Source of the DNA: Acidipropionibacterium timonense
GTDB taxonomy: Bacteria > Actinomycetota > Actinomycetes > Propionibacteriales > Propionibacteriaceae
Length of the DNA stretch: 64,000 bases
NCBI RefSeq assembly: GCF_900605005.1
Contig: NZ_LR027558.1
Coordinates: forward strand, 1,013,408 to 1,077,407
Direction of reading: 5' to 3'
The notes beneath the pieces were generated by a model. It saw nothing but the letters and a program-made list of their open reading frames with translations. It searched no databases and was not told the DNA's origin. The translations under genes were made by a program, and so were the position numbers. Below, one piece after another: positions 30,075 to 39,787 of the stretch (position 1 is its first letter; each line of letters begins with the position of its first letter).

Positions 30075-31418
30075 ATGAGCACCGCACCGGCGCCCGCGCC
30101 AGAGCTGTCCGACCATCCACGCACCTCCGCCAGTCGGGTCCTCGCCTGGGCCATGTGGGACCCGGGCACCCAGCCCTTCGCCTCCGTCATCACGACCTTC
30201 GTCTTCAGCGTCTACATCGTCGGGTCGGCCTTCGGGCCGAAGGACCACACGAGCACCGCCCTGGCCTGGACGATGTCGGCGGCCGGCTTCGTCATCGCCC
30301 TCCTGGCGCCGGTCACCGGCCAGTGGGCCGATCGCAGTGGACGACGCATCGGCCTGCTCAAATGGCTCACCTGGGCGCTCGCGATCCTCTCGGGGTGCCT
30401 CTTCTTCGTCCAGGCCAAGGCCTCCTACCTCACCCTGGGCCTCGTCCTGCTGGGGATCGGCACGGTCGTCAGTGACGTCGGCAGCGCCCTGTACAACGGC
30501 CTGCTCGACGAGGTCACCGAGCCGCACAACGTCGGGCGGATCTCCGGTCTGGGCTGGGGCCTGGGCTATGTGGGCGGCATCGTCGCCCTGCTCGTCATCT
30601 ACGTCGCCTGGATCAAGCCGAAGGTCGGACTCTTCGGTGTCACCTCGGCCAACGGGATGTCGATCCGCGTCGCCATGCTCTTCTGCGCCGCGTGGATCGT
30701 TCTGCTCACCCTGCCGACCTTCCTCATCCTCAAGGATCCGCCGCAGGACACGGGCCGGGTGGTCCCGCGGCTGGGACTGGCCGGGGCCTACGTCGAGTTG
30801 TGGCACTCGGTCGTGCGGATCTGGCGCTCGAGCCCGAACGTCATCATCTTCCTCGCCGCTTCGGCACTGTTCCGGGACGGTCTCAACGGCATCTTCCAGT
30901 TCGGCGGGGCGCTGGCCACCCAGACCTTCGACTTCACCAGCTCCCAGGTGCTCATCTTCGGCATCGCCGCGAACCTCGTCGCCGGGGTCTCGACGATGCT
31001 CATCGGTCTGCTCGACGACGCCCTGGGACCCAAGCGGGTCATCGTCGGGTCGCTGCTGCTCCTCACGGTCCTCGCTCTGGTCGTCTTCTGGTTGCACGAC
31101 GGTTCGAAGACCGTCTTCTGGGTGGCCGGCCTGGGCATGTGTGCCTTCGTCGGCCCGGCCCAGTCGGCGTCACGCAGCTTCCTCACCCGCGTGACGCCGG
31201 CCGCCGAACAGGGCGAGGTCTTCGGTCTCTACGCCACCACCGGCAAGGCGGTGTCGTTCCTGGCGCCGTTCCTCTTCGGGCTGTTCGTCACCATCGGACA
31301 CGCCGTCAACGGCACGGACGAGAACCAGTACTGGGGCATCCTCGGTATCGTCGTCGTCCTCGTCGCCGGACTCGTGGCCATGATTCCGGTCCGCAACCCC
31401 GATCCCGTGACGAGGTGA
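30075..31418 (+). CDS. MFS transporter, UMF1/Atg22-like
   Basis: A 447-residue integral membrane protein with about 12 hydrophobic segments. The start ASRVLAWAMWDPGTQPFASVITTFVF, read as WDPGTQPF after helix 1, and the loop GQWADRSGRRIGLL (MFS motif A) match the UMF1/Atg22-like branch, whose members export amino acids or unknown solutes. The substrate is undetermined. TAGGTT (30063-30068) lies 6 bp before the ATG, so the mRNA is probably leaderless. It stands alone between parE and a convergent gene. Confidence 0.85.
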   Translation: MSTAPAPAPELSDHPRTSASRVLAWAMWDPGTQPFASVITTFVFSVYIVGSAFGPKDHTSTALAWTMSAAGFVIALLAPVTGQWADRSGRRIGLLKWLTWALAILSGCLFFVQAKASYLTLGLVLLGIGTVVSDVGSALYNGLLDEVTEPHNVGRISGLGWGLGYVGGIVALLVIYVAWIKPKVGLFGVTSANGMSIRVAMLFCAAWIVLLTLPTFLILKDPPQDTGRVVPRLGLAGAYVELWHSVVRIWRSSPNVIIFLAASALFRDGLNGIFQFGGALATQTFDFTSSQVLIFGIAANLVAGVSTMLIGLLDDALGPKRVIVGSLLLLTVLALVVFWLHDGSKTVFWVAGLGMCAFVGPAQSASRSFLTRVTPAAEQGEVFGLYATTGKAVSFLAPFLFGLFVTIGHAVNGTDENQYWGILGIVVVLVAGLVAMIPVRNPDPVTR

Positions 31419-31451
31419 CCGACCGGGACCGGGTCCCCGTGGTTCGGTCGG
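31419..31451. terminator. Weak hairpin between convergent genes
   Basis: CCGACCG and CGGTCGG arms with a 19-base loop directly after the MFS stop codon. No T-run. Plausible bidirectional terminator only. Confidence 0.3.
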
Positions 31452-31485
31452 GTGACCGGCCCGGCCGGGAGCGGCTCGAGGTGGC

Positions 31486-32826
31486 TCAGTTCCAGGTCAC
31501 CGTGGGCTTGTCCTTCGACAGGTCGACGCTCGCCTCGGCCGAGACGTACTTGTAGCCGGTGAGCTTCGACTGCCCCGAGGATCCCTTGGTGCCCATGGCC
31601 GCAATGGTGATCTTCTCGGAGATGTGTCCCTTGACGATGGACGATCCGCTCGACAGGCGCGGGGTCGCGGTGTCGATGGACGTCAGGCCGGACGAGTAGT
31701 GGATGGTTCCATCGGTGACCGTGTAGCCGTCCCGGCTCGTGCCGGTGAGGCTCCACGGACAGTTCGGGGGACTCACCTTCGTCGAGGCCAGGCAGGTCTT
31801 CATGGCGGAACGGACGGCGTCGCGCCAGGCCTGGGTGCCCTTGGTGGTGAGCTTGGCCGACAGCGCGGAGTAGCCCGAGCTGTAGCTCGTGGGCGACTTC
31901 ACCGTGATCTGGTTCTTGCCGTCCCCGTAGGTGACGTAGTCATTGCCGCTGCTCAGGGTGTACACGCCGGGGAAGAGGGTGATGCGGGTGTCCGTCACCT
32001 CGACGCCGCCGACCTTGGCTCCCGAGGCCATCGACGACACGTAGACGTCGGCCGCGGCCTTGTCGAGGTGCCACGGCTCGGACGTGTCGGCGCGACGCAG
32101 CCGGACGCTGTCGGAGACGGACTGTCCGGCCACCCGGTACGACACGTTCGCCGTGGCCCGATAGTCGCTCTGCGACCCCGGGGTCACCTTGAGGTCGGTG
32201 ATGGGGTTCTCCTTCTGGGCCGCCTTGAGCACCTCGGAGGTGAGGAGGGTACGGCTGGGCGGCTCGGCCGCCCCGAACGACAGCGCCTTGTCGGCGTCAC
32301 CGGAGATGACCGCCTGGAAGTACGAGGTGACGGTCGCCACGGGATCGGTGCTCGTCCCGGCGGCCTGACCAGTGGCCTGGCTCGTGGCCTGTCCCGTCGT
32401 CGCGTCGGCCTCCTCGGTCTTGTCGGGCTTGAGAGCGATGACCGCGGCGACGATCGCGATGATGAGGACGAGTGCTCCGCCGCCGATGATGAACGGGAGA
32501 GCCGGCTGCTTCTTCCGGTTGCCCGGGTGGGTCTGCTGAGGCTGCCAGGCGCTGGCCTGGTTCTGCCAGGTCGACCCCTGAGCTCCCCAGGCTGGCTGGT
32601 CGGCGCCCTGCTGGCCGGGTTGACCGGTGGGGTTCCCAGCCCGGTATGGGCTCTGTGGATTCTGCTGGTTCGGGTTCTGCTGCTGGGGGGCCTGTGGGGA
32701 CGAGGCCTGTTGGCCCCACACCTGCTCGGGGGTCGGCTGCTGACCCTGCGGCGTGGAACCACTGGGATTCCAGGACTGACCGTTGTCACGCGACGGGTCG
32801 CGCGGTGCCCATGGGCTGTCGCTCAT
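31486..32826 (-). CDS. Membrane-anchored extracytoplasmic protein with Gln/Pro-rich N-terminus
   Basis: A 446-residue protein of unknown function. Residues 1-105 are a cytoplasmic-type Q/P/N/S-rich low-complexity stretch with tryptophans. A transmembrane helix (LPFIIGGGALVLIIAIVAAVIA) covers about 110-132, followed by a Thr/Ala/Gln linker. The rest is an outside domain resembling DUF4878/NTF2-like repeats (TSYFQAVISGDADKALSFG) and a second beta-rich half. Similar two-part proteins with a disordered cytoplasmic head are widespread in actinobacteria, and some are kinase substrates. The start MSDSPWAPRD at 32826 follows AAGGGA; an ATG five codons upstream is less likely. Confidence 0.6.
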   Translation of the reverse strand: MSDSPWAPRDPSRDNGQSWNPSGSTPQGQQPTPEQVWGQQASSPQAPQQQNPNQQNPQSPYRAGNPTGQPGQQGADQPAWGAQGSTWQNQASAWQPQQTHPGNRKKQPALPFIIGGGALVLIIAIVAAVIALKPDKTEEADATTGQATSQATGQAAGTSTDPVATVTSYFQAVISGDADKALSFGAAEPPSRTLLTSEVLKAAQKENPITDLKVTPGSQSDYRATANVSYRVAGQSVSDSVRLRRADTSEPWHLDKAAADVYVSSMASGAKVGGVEVTDTRITLFPGVYTLSSGNDYVTYGDGKNQITVKSPTSYSSGYSALSAKLTTKGTQAWRDAVRSAMKTCLASTKVSPPNCPWSLTGTSRDGYTVTDGTIHYSSGLTSIDTATPRLSSGSSIVKGHISEKITIAAMGTKGSSGQSKLTGYKYVSAEASVDLSKDKPTVTWN

Positions 32827-32937
32827 GTGTGTTCCCTTCATGCTGGCTCACTCGTGACGGCGAAGATGCGTAGCGAGGATACAGACGTGAGGGTCACCGG
32901 CCGCCCCGACCGGGGGAGTCGTCTCAGGGGAGTCGTC

Positions 32938-33423
32938 TCAGAGGAGGTGCTCGAGCCGTCCGGTCGCGACGTCGTAGCGGAACCCGCCGACCTCGGCGTC
33001 GACGAGGGCGTCCCGCCGCAACAGCTCGACGTCGAACCTCAGGGCGGCGAGCTGGTCGGGGCTCGATCCGATCCGCATCCCGGACAGGTCCGTCCCGTCG
33101 GCCTCGAGCACCTTGGCGACGACGGCGGCGTCATCCCCCGACGCCATGGCACAGCGGGTGTGGGCGATGACGAGGACACGGTCGATGCCCAGCACATGGC
33201 TGCCGACGATGAGCCCGACGTGGGCGTCCGGGGTGACCCGACCCCCCGGGGTGCGCAGCACCTTGGCGTCGCCGAGCTCGAGCCCGAGCATGGCCAGGGG
33301 ATCGAGTCGGCAGTCCATGCAGCACACGACGCCGACCCCCTTGGCGGCCCGTCCGGGCATCTCTGGGGTCGAGAAGGACTGCGCGTACCGGGCGTTGCCC
33401 GCCAGGAGATCATCGAAGGCCAT
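32938..33423 (-). CDS. Beta-class carbonic anhydrase
   Basis: Interconverts CO2 and bicarbonate. The zinc ligands are visible: C and D in CCMDCRLDP, then H and C in AHTRCAMA, with a GGRVTPDAHVGLIVGSHVLG core. At 161 residues it belongs to the short actinobacterial form of the family (Rv1284-like). Ends DVATGRLEHLL, the usual C-terminus. Bicarbonate supply would serve the carboxylation steps of propionate-type metabolism, an inference from the presumed host. It is 28 bp past the parC stop on the same strand, so possibly co-transcribed. Confidence 0.88.
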   Translation of the reverse strand: MAFDDLLAGNARYAQSFSTPEMPGRAAKGVGVVCCMDCRLDPLAMLGLELGDAKVLRTPGGRVTPDAHVGLIVGSHVLGIDRVLVIAHTRCAMASGDDAAVVAKVLEADGTDLSGMRIGSSPDQLAALRFDVELLRRDALVDAEVGGFRYDVATGRLEHLL

Positions 33424-33451
33424 GGCGGCAGGCTACGCCGTCCCGAGCGCC

Positions 33452-36118
33452 TCAGTCGCCGAAGAGATCGGGTTCCTCCTCGACCTGCCGGGCGGTGCGC
33501 CGGCGGCGTCGACGGGGAGCCGGGTCGGGGCCGACGGGGTCCTCCTGTGCCGAGGTGGCCTCCGGTGCGGGCAGCAGCGCGTCCTCGGGCAGGTCCTCGA
33601 GGGTCTCGACCACCGGTTCGGCCGGGGTGACCCGGTCCTCGGGCCCCGGGTCCTCGGGGGAGTCGGGGGTGGCCCCGGCCGCGTTGTCGGTCGTCGACCC
33701 ACCGCGGGAGGAGACGGCGATGATGGGCTGGGACACCTGGTCGCCGGAGCCGTCGCGTCGACCGAGGATCGTCGGCAGGTCGACCGGTTCGCCGGACGCC
33801 GCGCAGGCGATCGCCGGTGCCGATCCGGCCCAGGCCAGGACGAGGGCCGACTCACCCTTGAGGAAGCGATGGCACCGCATGCCGCCGGTGCCGCGTCCCC
33901 TCGCCGGGTAGTCGGCGAAGGAACTCACCTTGACCGATCCGGACTCGGTGCCCAGGGCGTCCCGGCTCGATCCGGCGATCGTCACGAGGACGGCATCGGA
34001 GGCCGGCACGAGCCCGAACCAGATGGCCGGGTCGTCATTGCGGATACCTGTGACGCCCCCGCCGGCCCGTCCTTGGGGACGCACCGAGGACAGCGGGTAG
34101 TGCACCAGTGCCGCCCCCGAGGTGACGAAGCACAGTTCGCCGTCCTGCCCGTCCGTCTGGACGACGCCGACGACCTCGTCGCCCTCCTTGAGCCCGATGA
34201 CCTCCCAGGAGTCCTTGGTGAGCAGCTCGGGGTTGACCCTCTTGACGACGCCGTCGCGGGTACCGATCGCCAGCGCCGGCCCCGCTGCATCGAGGGAGCA
34301 CAGGGCCAGTGCGCGCTCTGCGGGTTCCAGGGCCACGAGCTCCGACAACCGGGTTCCCCCCGACAGACTCGGCGCCGAGGCAGTCGCCGGAAGGCTCACC
34401 AGGTCGATGGCCCGGGCCCGCACGAGGCGACCCCGGCTCGTGAGGACGCCGAACTCCCCGCGAGCGCTCGTCCGGGCACGGGAGACGACGACGTCATGGG
34501 CGGCGCGCGGCCCGGCGTCGGGCAGGTCCTCGGCCGTGTCGATGCGGGCCACCAGGCCGGTGGCCGACAGGAGCACCCAGCACGGGTCGTCGGGTACCTC
34601 GAGCGGGCCGCTGGCCGCGGCGCTCACCCCGGCCGATCCGAGGAGCACCGTTCGCCGCGGGGTGCCGAACTTCCTGGCGACCTCCGCGAGTTCGCGCCCG
34701 ACGACCCGACGCAGCTCGTCGTCGTCGGTGGCGATGCGGGTGAGCTCGGCGATCCGCTCGACGAGCTCGTCGCGCTCGGACTCCAGCTCGATCCGCGAGA
34801 ACTTCGTCAACCGACGCAGCTGCATGTCGAGGATGTAGTTGGCCTGGACCTCATCGAGCTCGAAGGCCTCCATGAGGCGGGTCCGGGCGGTAGCGGCGTC
34901 CTCGGAGGACCGGATGATGGCGATGACATCGTCGATGTCGACGATGGCCAGCAACAGGCCCTCGACGAGGTGCAGCCGATCGGTGGCCTTCTGGAGCTGG
35001 AATCGGGTGCGGCGCAGGGTGACCTCGAGTCGATGGTCGAGGTAGACCTGCAGCAGCTCGAGCAGCCCGAGGGTGCGCGGCTGGCCGTCGACGAGAGCGA
35101 CGGCATTGATGGCGAAGGAGTCCTCGAGCTTGGTGAGGCGGTAGAGCCGCTCGAGCATGGCCTCGGGGTTGATGCCGTTCTTGACCTCGATGACCAGACG
35201 GGTGCCGTTCGTGAGATCGGTGAGGTCCTTGACGTCGGCGATCCCGGTGACCTTCTTGGACTGCACGAGGGTCTTGATCTGGTCGATGATCTTCTCGGGG
35301 CCGATCATGTACGGCAGCTCGGTGACGACGATCCCGCGGCGCCGCGGGCTCACCTGTTCGATGCGGGCGGTGGCGCGGATGCGGAAGGTGCCGCGTCCGG
35401 TGCGGTAGGCGTCGGCAATGCCGTCGAGGCCGATGATCTTGCCCCCGGTGGGCAGATCGGGGCCGGGGACGAACCTCATGACCTGGTCGAGGTCGGCGTC
35501 GGGGTGGGTGAGCAGGTGTCGCAGTGCGGCGACGACCTCGACGAGATTGTGCGGAGGGATGTTCGTCGCCATGCCGACGGCGATCCCCGAGGCGCCGTTG
35601 ACGAGGAGGTTCGGGAAGGCGGCAGGCAGGACGGCGGGCTCGGTCTCCTTGCCGTCGTAATTGGGGACGAAGTCGACGGTGTCCTCGTCGAGCCCCTCGA
35701 CCATGGCCAGGGCGGCCGGGGCCATCCGGCACTCGGTGTATCTCATGGCGGCCGGGCCGGCGTCGAGGGACCCGAAGTTCCCGTGCCCGTCGGCCAGCGG
35801 CAGACGCATCGCCCACGGTTGGGCCAACCGGACGAGGGCGTCGTAGATGGCGGCGTCGCCGTGCGGGTGCAGCTGACCCATGACCTGCCCGACGATGCGG
35901 GCCGACTTGACGTGCGGACGGTCGGGGCGCACCCCCATGTCGTCCATGGTGTAGAGGATGCGCCGCTGGACCGGTTTGAGGCCGTCGCGGGCATCCGGCA
36001 GGGCCCGGGAGTAGATGACGGAGTAGGCGTACTCGAGGAAACTGTTCTCCATCTCGCTGGAGACGTCCACGTCGATGATGTTCTCGGTGAAGTCCTCGTC
36101 AGCCGTGTGCTTGGCCAT
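33452..36118 (-). CDS. parC: DNA topoisomerase IV subunit A (ParC)
   Basis: DNA-cleaving subunit of topoisomerase IV. The QRDR-type region reads [19 protein letters not shown] and the catalytic tyrosine is in [10 protein letters not shown] (about residue 120). The breakage-reunion domain is complete, followed by six-bladed beta-pinwheel repeats and an acidic/basic tail ending [19 protein letters not shown]. Length is 888 residues from ATG 36118, chosen because GGAAGGAGC precedes it; an upstream in-frame start at 36139 lacks that. In the QRDR, A sits at the position often Ser in GyrA, and fluoroquinolone behaviour cannot be judged. Pairs with ParE at 27931. Confidence 0.93.
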   Translation of the reverse strand: MAKHTADEDFTENIIDVDVSSEMENSFLEYAYSVIYSRALPDARDGLKPVQRRILYTMDDMGVRPDRPHVKSARIVGQVMGQLHPHGDAAIYDALVRLAQPWAMRLPLADGHGNFGSLDAGPAAMRYTECRMAPAALAMVEGLDEDTVDFVPNYDGKETEPAVLPAAFPNLLVNGASGIAVGMATNIPPHNLVEVVAALRHLLTHPDADLDQVMRFVPGPDLPTGGKIIGLDGIADAYRTGRGTFRIRATARIEQVSPRRRGIVVTELPYMIGPEKIIDQIKTLVQSKKVTGIADVKDLTDLTNGTRLVIEVKNGINPEAMLERLYRLTKLEDSFAINAVALVDGQPRTLGLLELLQVYLDHRLEVTLRRTRFQLQKATDRLHLVEGLLLAIVDIDDVIAIIRSSEDAATARTRLMEAFELDEVQANYILDMQLRRLTKFSRIELESERDELVERIAELTRIATDDDELRRVVGRELAEVARKFGTPRRTVLLGSAGVSAAASGPLEVPDDPCWVLLSATGLVARIDTAEDLPDAGPRAAHDVVVSRARTSARGEFGVLTSRGRLVRARAIDLVSLPATASAPSLSGGTRLSELVALEPAERALALCSLDAAGPALAIGTRDGVVKRVNPELLTKDSWEVIGLKEGDEVVGVVQTDGQDGELCFVTSGAALVHYPLSSVRPQGRAGGGVTGIRNDDPAIWFGLVPASDAVLVTIAGSSRDALGTESGSVKVSSFADYPARGRGTGGMRCHRFLKGESALVLAWAGSAPAIACAASGEPVDLPTILGRRDGSGDQVSQPIIAVSSRGGSTTDNAAGATPDSPEDPGPEDRVTPAEPVVETLEDLPEDALLPAPEATSAQEDPVGPDPAPRRRRRRTARQVEEEPDLFGD

Positions 36119-36207
36119 CGTTGCTCCTTCCCCGCGCACCCGGGTGGGGGCGACGACCCCCTATTGTGGCGGATCGACGCCGAGAATGCTTGCGCGGGCC
36201 AGGCGGG

Positions 36208-37260
36208 TCAGTCGCCGTCGAGGACCTCGGACAGCAGGGGCAGGAGCCGGTCCCCGTCCTCGGCACTCACCATCGGCGAGGCGTCCGGGGTCCACTGGGC
36301 CTTCCCCTTGTCCTCGAGGACGGTCATCGTGCCGTGCGCCAGGACCTGCTCGGTCATCGACAGCTCCCGGATGGCGATGGCTCGCACGTGACCGGGCTGG
36401 AGCTCGTCGAACTCCTGGTAGAGCCCGATGTCGCGCTGGCCGTCGTCGCCGACGAGGACCCACCGGATGGACGGGAAGTCACGGGCCAGCTCACGCAGCG
36501 CCAGCCTCTTGTGGTCGGTCCCGGAGCGGAACCAGCCGGTGTTCGTCGGACCCCAGTCGGTGAGCAGCAGGGGCCCCGCCGGGTAGCCGTGGCGGCGCAG
36601 GAAACGGGTGAGGAAGGGGTACGTCGTCCACGACCCCGTCGAGACGTACATGACGGGGGCGCCGGGGTGGTCGGCGAGCAGCTTCTGGTACATCCGCGCC
36701 ATCCCGGGAATCGACTGCCGGGCCTGTTCGGTGAGGACGAAGGAGTTCCACGCGGCGATGAGCATGCGCGGCAGCGAGGTCGAGATGACCGTGTCGTCGA
36801 TGTCCGAGACGATGCCGAAGGACTCGGCGGGGTCGACGACGAGCACCGGCGCCGTCCACTCCCGGCCGTCCTTGGTCCGCAGCAGGACGTCGTGCCAGCC
36901 GGGACCGAGTCCCTCGTTGCGCACCCGGACGTCGAGGTAGCCGACGCGGTCGGTGCGCAGGGTCATCCGGGATCCGGCCACCTCCAGCTCCACCTCGGTG
37001 TGCGGGGCCGGGACGGTGGCGAAGTTGCGCCACCCGCGGCGTGCCAGCAGGTGGGTCTCGTACCATCCGGCCGGGTCCTCGGCGATGCGTCGGGGTGCCA
37101 TGATGACCCTGGCCAGGACGCGGATGTGGGTGTCGGAGCCGTACCCGCGGAAGGGCATGAGCACGGGGCTCCAGGCCTGCGCGGCGAGGACCTTGGTGAG
37201 ACGCCGATTCATGGCGTCCTCCATCCGGGCGCCGATGAACGGGCGGTTCGACATGGTCAT
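36208..37260 (-). CDS. App1-type phosphatidate phosphatase domain protein (DUF2183)
   Basis: A 350-residue protein with an N-terminal beta-sandwich-like part and a C-terminal HAD-like App1 catalytic domain. The nucleophile motif FGIVSDIDDTVI (DxDxT), then MYVSTGSWTTYPFL, then WVLVGDDGQRDIGLY are typical. Yeast App1 is a phosphatidate phosphatase; bacterial members are thought to dephosphorylate lipids but are untested. The frame stays open far upstream; MTMSNRPFIG at 37260 is the first start consistent with homology. It is divergent from the DUF5998 gene with 67 bp between. Confidence 0.8.
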   Translation of the reverse strand: MTMSNRPFIGARMEDAMNRRLTKVLAAQAWSPVLMPFRGYGSDTHIRVLARVIMAPRRIAEDPAGWYETHLLARRGWRNFATVPAPHTEVELEVAGSRMTLRTDRVGYLDVRVRNEGLGPGWHDVLLRTKDGREWTAPVLVVDPAESFGIVSDIDDTVISTSLPRMLIAAWNSFVLTEQARQSIPGMARMYQKLLADHPGAPVMYVSTGSWTTYPFLTRFLRRHGYPAGPLLLTDWGPTNTGWFRSGTDHKRLALRELARDFPSIRWVLVGDDGQRDIGLYQEFDELQPGHVRAIAIRELSMTEQVLAHGTMTVLEDKGKAQWTPDASPMVSAEDGDRLLPLLSEVLDGD

Positions 37261-37327
37261 GACGATAGTCCACCGACGTCGAGCCCGTGTGTTGGAGCCC
37301 GGACTCCCGCCGTGGGACGATGGCCGG

Positions 37328-37942
37328 GTGAGTGCGCGATCCCTCCCCGGCCGGACGCCGCTGCCCCAGGCGGTCGTCGACGACATCCAGGCCTGCGGGT
37401 ACTTCCCCGAGCTCGTCGTCGACGCCATCGAGTTGGCCTGCCAGGGCGAGGAGGTCCGCGACCACCTCATCCATCACGAGGCGACCTTCGAGGGCGACGA
37501 GATCCACCGACACCTCACCGTGCTCGTGCGGACCGACACCCGGGTGCTCATCAGCCACACCGACGACCAGACACAGCTGGGCCGGCTCCAGGCGGTCACC
37601 TCGACCGAGTCGATCCCGCTGCACCGTATCGGGACCGTCGCCCTCACCCGCGTCGTCTCCAACCCGGCCACCTTCGGCCAGCCGGGGCCCGAGCCCTCCG
37701 TCGACGTCGAGACCTGGCTGCAGATGGGATGGGGAGCCATCGGCCGGATCGAGCTCGAGCCCGCCGGTTGCGAGGACCCCACCTGTACCGCTGACCACGG
37801 CTACACCGGCACCCTGTCGAGCGATGACATCACCATTCGGATGAGCCCGGCCGCGGACGGTCCGGGCCAGGTGGAGCGTCTGGTCGGGTTCGCCACCGGA
37901 CTGCAGGCCGTCACCGCACGCCCGGAGTTCGCGTCCCGGTGA
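37328..37942 (+). CDS. DUF5998 family protein
   Basis: A 204-residue conserved actinobacterial protein of unknown function. It has the start LPQAVVDDIQACGYFPELVVDAI and a body containing HHEATFEGDEIHRHLTVLV and QMGWGAIGRIELEPAGCEDP. No membrane segment or catalytic motif is seen. The GTG at 37328 is chosen because conserved sequence begins just after it. It overlaps the following phosphodiesterase gene by 4 bp (GTGA), and thymidine kinase follows 1 bp after that, forming a tight three-gene operon. Confidence 0.75.
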   Translation: MSARSLPGRTPLPQAVVDDIQACGYFPELVVDAIELACQGEEVRDHLIHHEATFEGDEIHRHLTVLVRTDTRVLISHTDDQTQLGRLQAVTSTESIPLHRIGTVALTRVVSNPATFGQPGPEPSVDVETWLQMGWGAIGRIELEPAGCEDPTCTADHGYTGTLSSDDITIRMSPAADGPGQVERLVGFATGLQAVTARPEFASR

Positions 37943-39093
37943 GCCCCGATCTGCGCGAGCGGGCCGGGTGGCCCGAGGACCTCGTCCTGCCCGACCACGA
38001 CGGACACACCCTGGCCGCCCTCCTGCCCGGTGTCGGTGGGCTGCTCACCGGAGGCGGTGGTCCCCACCTCGACCTGCCACGGGCCGAGCGCTACGTCGTC
38101 GTCCTCGTCGACGGGATGGGACGGCGTCTCCTCGACGACCACGAGTCCCTGGCCCCGCACCTGTCGCGGATGGAACGCAGCGACGTCCTCACCTGCGCCG
38201 TCCCCTCGACGACGGCGACCTCGCTCACCAGCCTGGGGACCGGTCTGGCGCCGGGAAGCCACGGCATCCTCGGGTACACCTTCCGGTCACCCGAGGGGGT
38301 GGTCATGAACGCCCTGAGCTGGGCGAACGGCGGAGTGCCCGAGCAGCTGCAGCCACGCCCGACGGCCTTCCAGGCCCTCGCCGCCGCGGGCATCGAGGTG
38401 ACGAGCGTCGGACCGGCCAGGTTCGAGCGTTCCGGGCTCACCCGGGCCGGGCTGCGCGGACCCCGGTTCGTGCCGGTGCGGGACGAGGAGGACATCGACC
38501 TGCGCACCGACCTCGTCGCGCAGGCGGCGCGGACCGACGGGCCCTCGCTCACCTACGTCTACGAACGGTCCCTCGACCACGTCGGTCACGGACAGGGATG
38601 CCGCTCGGCGGCCTGGCGACGACAGCTGTCCTGGGTCGACGAGCTCGTCGAGGCCCTCGCCGAGTCCCTCGAGCCCGGCACGGCGCTCGTCGTCACCGCC
38701 GACCACGGCATGGTCGACGTCCCCCACGAGCGGTTCATCCTGGCAGAGGACGAGGCGGGACTGCTCGCCGACGTCGACGACCTGGCCGGTGAACCCCGGC
38801 TGCGTCAGGTGTACACCGCCCGGCCCGAGGACGTGGCGCGGCGGTGGCGGGCGACCCTGTCCGACCGCGCCGTCGTCCTCACCGCCGGCGAGGCGCTCGA
38901 CGCCGGCCTGCTGGGGGACTGGGACCCGGCCATGCGGCCGCGCCTCGGCGACGTCCTGGCCCTCATGCGCCAGGACCACGCCGTCATGACCCGCCGGATG
39001 CCCCAGGAACTCGGCCTGGTGGGGATGCACGGGTCGCTCACTGCCGACGAGATGCTCATCCCGCTGAGACACGAGATCGTCGGGAGTCGCTGA
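37939..39093 (+). CDS. Alkaline-phosphatase-fold nucleotide pyrophosphatase/phosphodiesterase
   Basis: A 384-residue metallo-enzyme of the NPP type. Metal and nucleophile positions are visible in VVVLVDGMGRRLL, VPSTTATSLTSLGTGL, YVYERSLDHVGHGQG and VVTADHGMVDVP. The terminal GLVGMHGSLTADEMLIPL supplies the last histidine. It would hydrolyse phosphodiester or pyrophosphate bonds; the actual substrate is unknown. No signal peptide, so cytoplasmic. Coupled to the DUF5998 gene and to tdk, which hints at nucleotide metabolism. Confidence 0.85.
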   Translation: MSPDLRERAGWPEDLVLPDHDGHTLAALLPGVGGLLTGGGGPHLDLPRAERYVVVLVDGMGRRLLDDHESLAPHLSRMERSDVLTCAVPSTTATSLTSLGTGLAPGSHGILGYTFRSPEGVVMNALSWANGGVPEQLQPRPTAFQALAAAGIEVTSVGPARFERSGLTRAGLRGPRFVPVRDEEDIDLRTDLVAQAARTDGPSLTYVYERSLDHVGHGQGCRSAAWRRQLSWVDELVEALAESLEPGTALVVTADHGMVDVPHERFILAEDEAGLLADVDDLAGEPRLRQVYTARPEDVARRWRATLSDRAVVLTAGEALDAGLLGDWDPAMRPRLGDVLALMRQDHAVMTRRMPQELGLVGMHGSLTADEMLIPLRHEIVGSR

Positions 39094-39094
39094 G

Positions 39095-39730
39095 GTGGCC
39101 GAGCTCGTCTTCTACACCGGTCCGATGGACTCGGGGAAGTCCACCTTGGCTCTCCAGATCGACTGGACCCAGTCGGCCCACGACCGTCAAGGGGTGCGCT
39201 ACACCACCCTCGACCGCTCCGGGCACCCTCGGATCACCTCCCGCATCGGGCTGAGTGCCGAGGCTGTCGAGGTGGCTGGGGTCGACCTCTACAAGGACGT
39301 CGTCGCGCGCCTCACCCGCGGCGGCCGGATCGACTACCTCATTTGCGACGAGGCCCAGTTCTACGCGCCCGAGCAGATCGACCAGCTCGCCCGGGTCGTC
39401 GACGAACTCGGGATCGACGTCTTCTGCTTCGGCATCCTTGCCGACTTCCGCACCGAGCTCTTCCCAGGGTCGAAACGTCTGGTCGAGCTGTGCGATCGAC
39501 TCGACCGGCCTCCGGCGACCCCCTTGTGCTGGTGCGGGCGCCCGGCCACCCACAACGCCCGGGTCGTCGACGGGGTCATGGTGACCGAGGGCGACCAGGT
39601 CGTCGTCGGTGACACGGTGGGGGCACAGGTGCACTACGAGGTGCTGTGTCGGCGTCACCACTGGCACCGGGTCACGGTCGAGCAGTCGAGGGCGACCCTG
39701 TCCGAGCAGACGCTGCCCTTCGAGGAGTGA
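39095..39730 (+). CDS. tdk: Thymidine kinase
   Basis: Salvages thymidine to dTMP. P-loop FYTGPMDSGKSTLALQ at the N-terminus, lid arginines, the Walker B-like LICDEAQFYAP, and C-terminal zinc ligands (CWCG, CRRH). Length is 211 residues, as usual. Starts with GTG directly after the previous stop (1 bp gap), with no separate ribosome site, so it is translationally coupled. The 3' end is convergent with sepH across a small GC hairpin. Confidence 0.93.
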   Translation: MAELVFYTGPMDSGKSTLALQIDWTQSAHDRQGVRYTTLDRSGHPRITSRIGLSAEAVEVAGVDLYKDVVARLTRGGRIDYLICDEAQFYAPEQIDQLARVVDELGIDVFCFGILADFRTELFPGSKRLVELCDRLDRPPATPLCWCGRPATHNARVVDGVMVTEGDQVVVGDTVGAQVHYEVLCRRHHWHRVTVEQSRATLSEQTLPFEE

Positions 39731-39750
39731 GGGGCCCTCGGGGGGTGAGG

Positions 39751-39771
39751 CCCGCTCCCGGGCGCAGCGGG
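39751..39771. terminator. Small hairpin between tdk and sepH
   Basis: CCCGCT/AGCGGG arms around CCCGGGCGC, in the 57-bp gap between the convergent tdk and sepH genes. Weak candidate for a bidirectional terminator. Confidence 0.35.
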
Positions 39772-39787
39772 TTGTCCGCGCCGGGGA

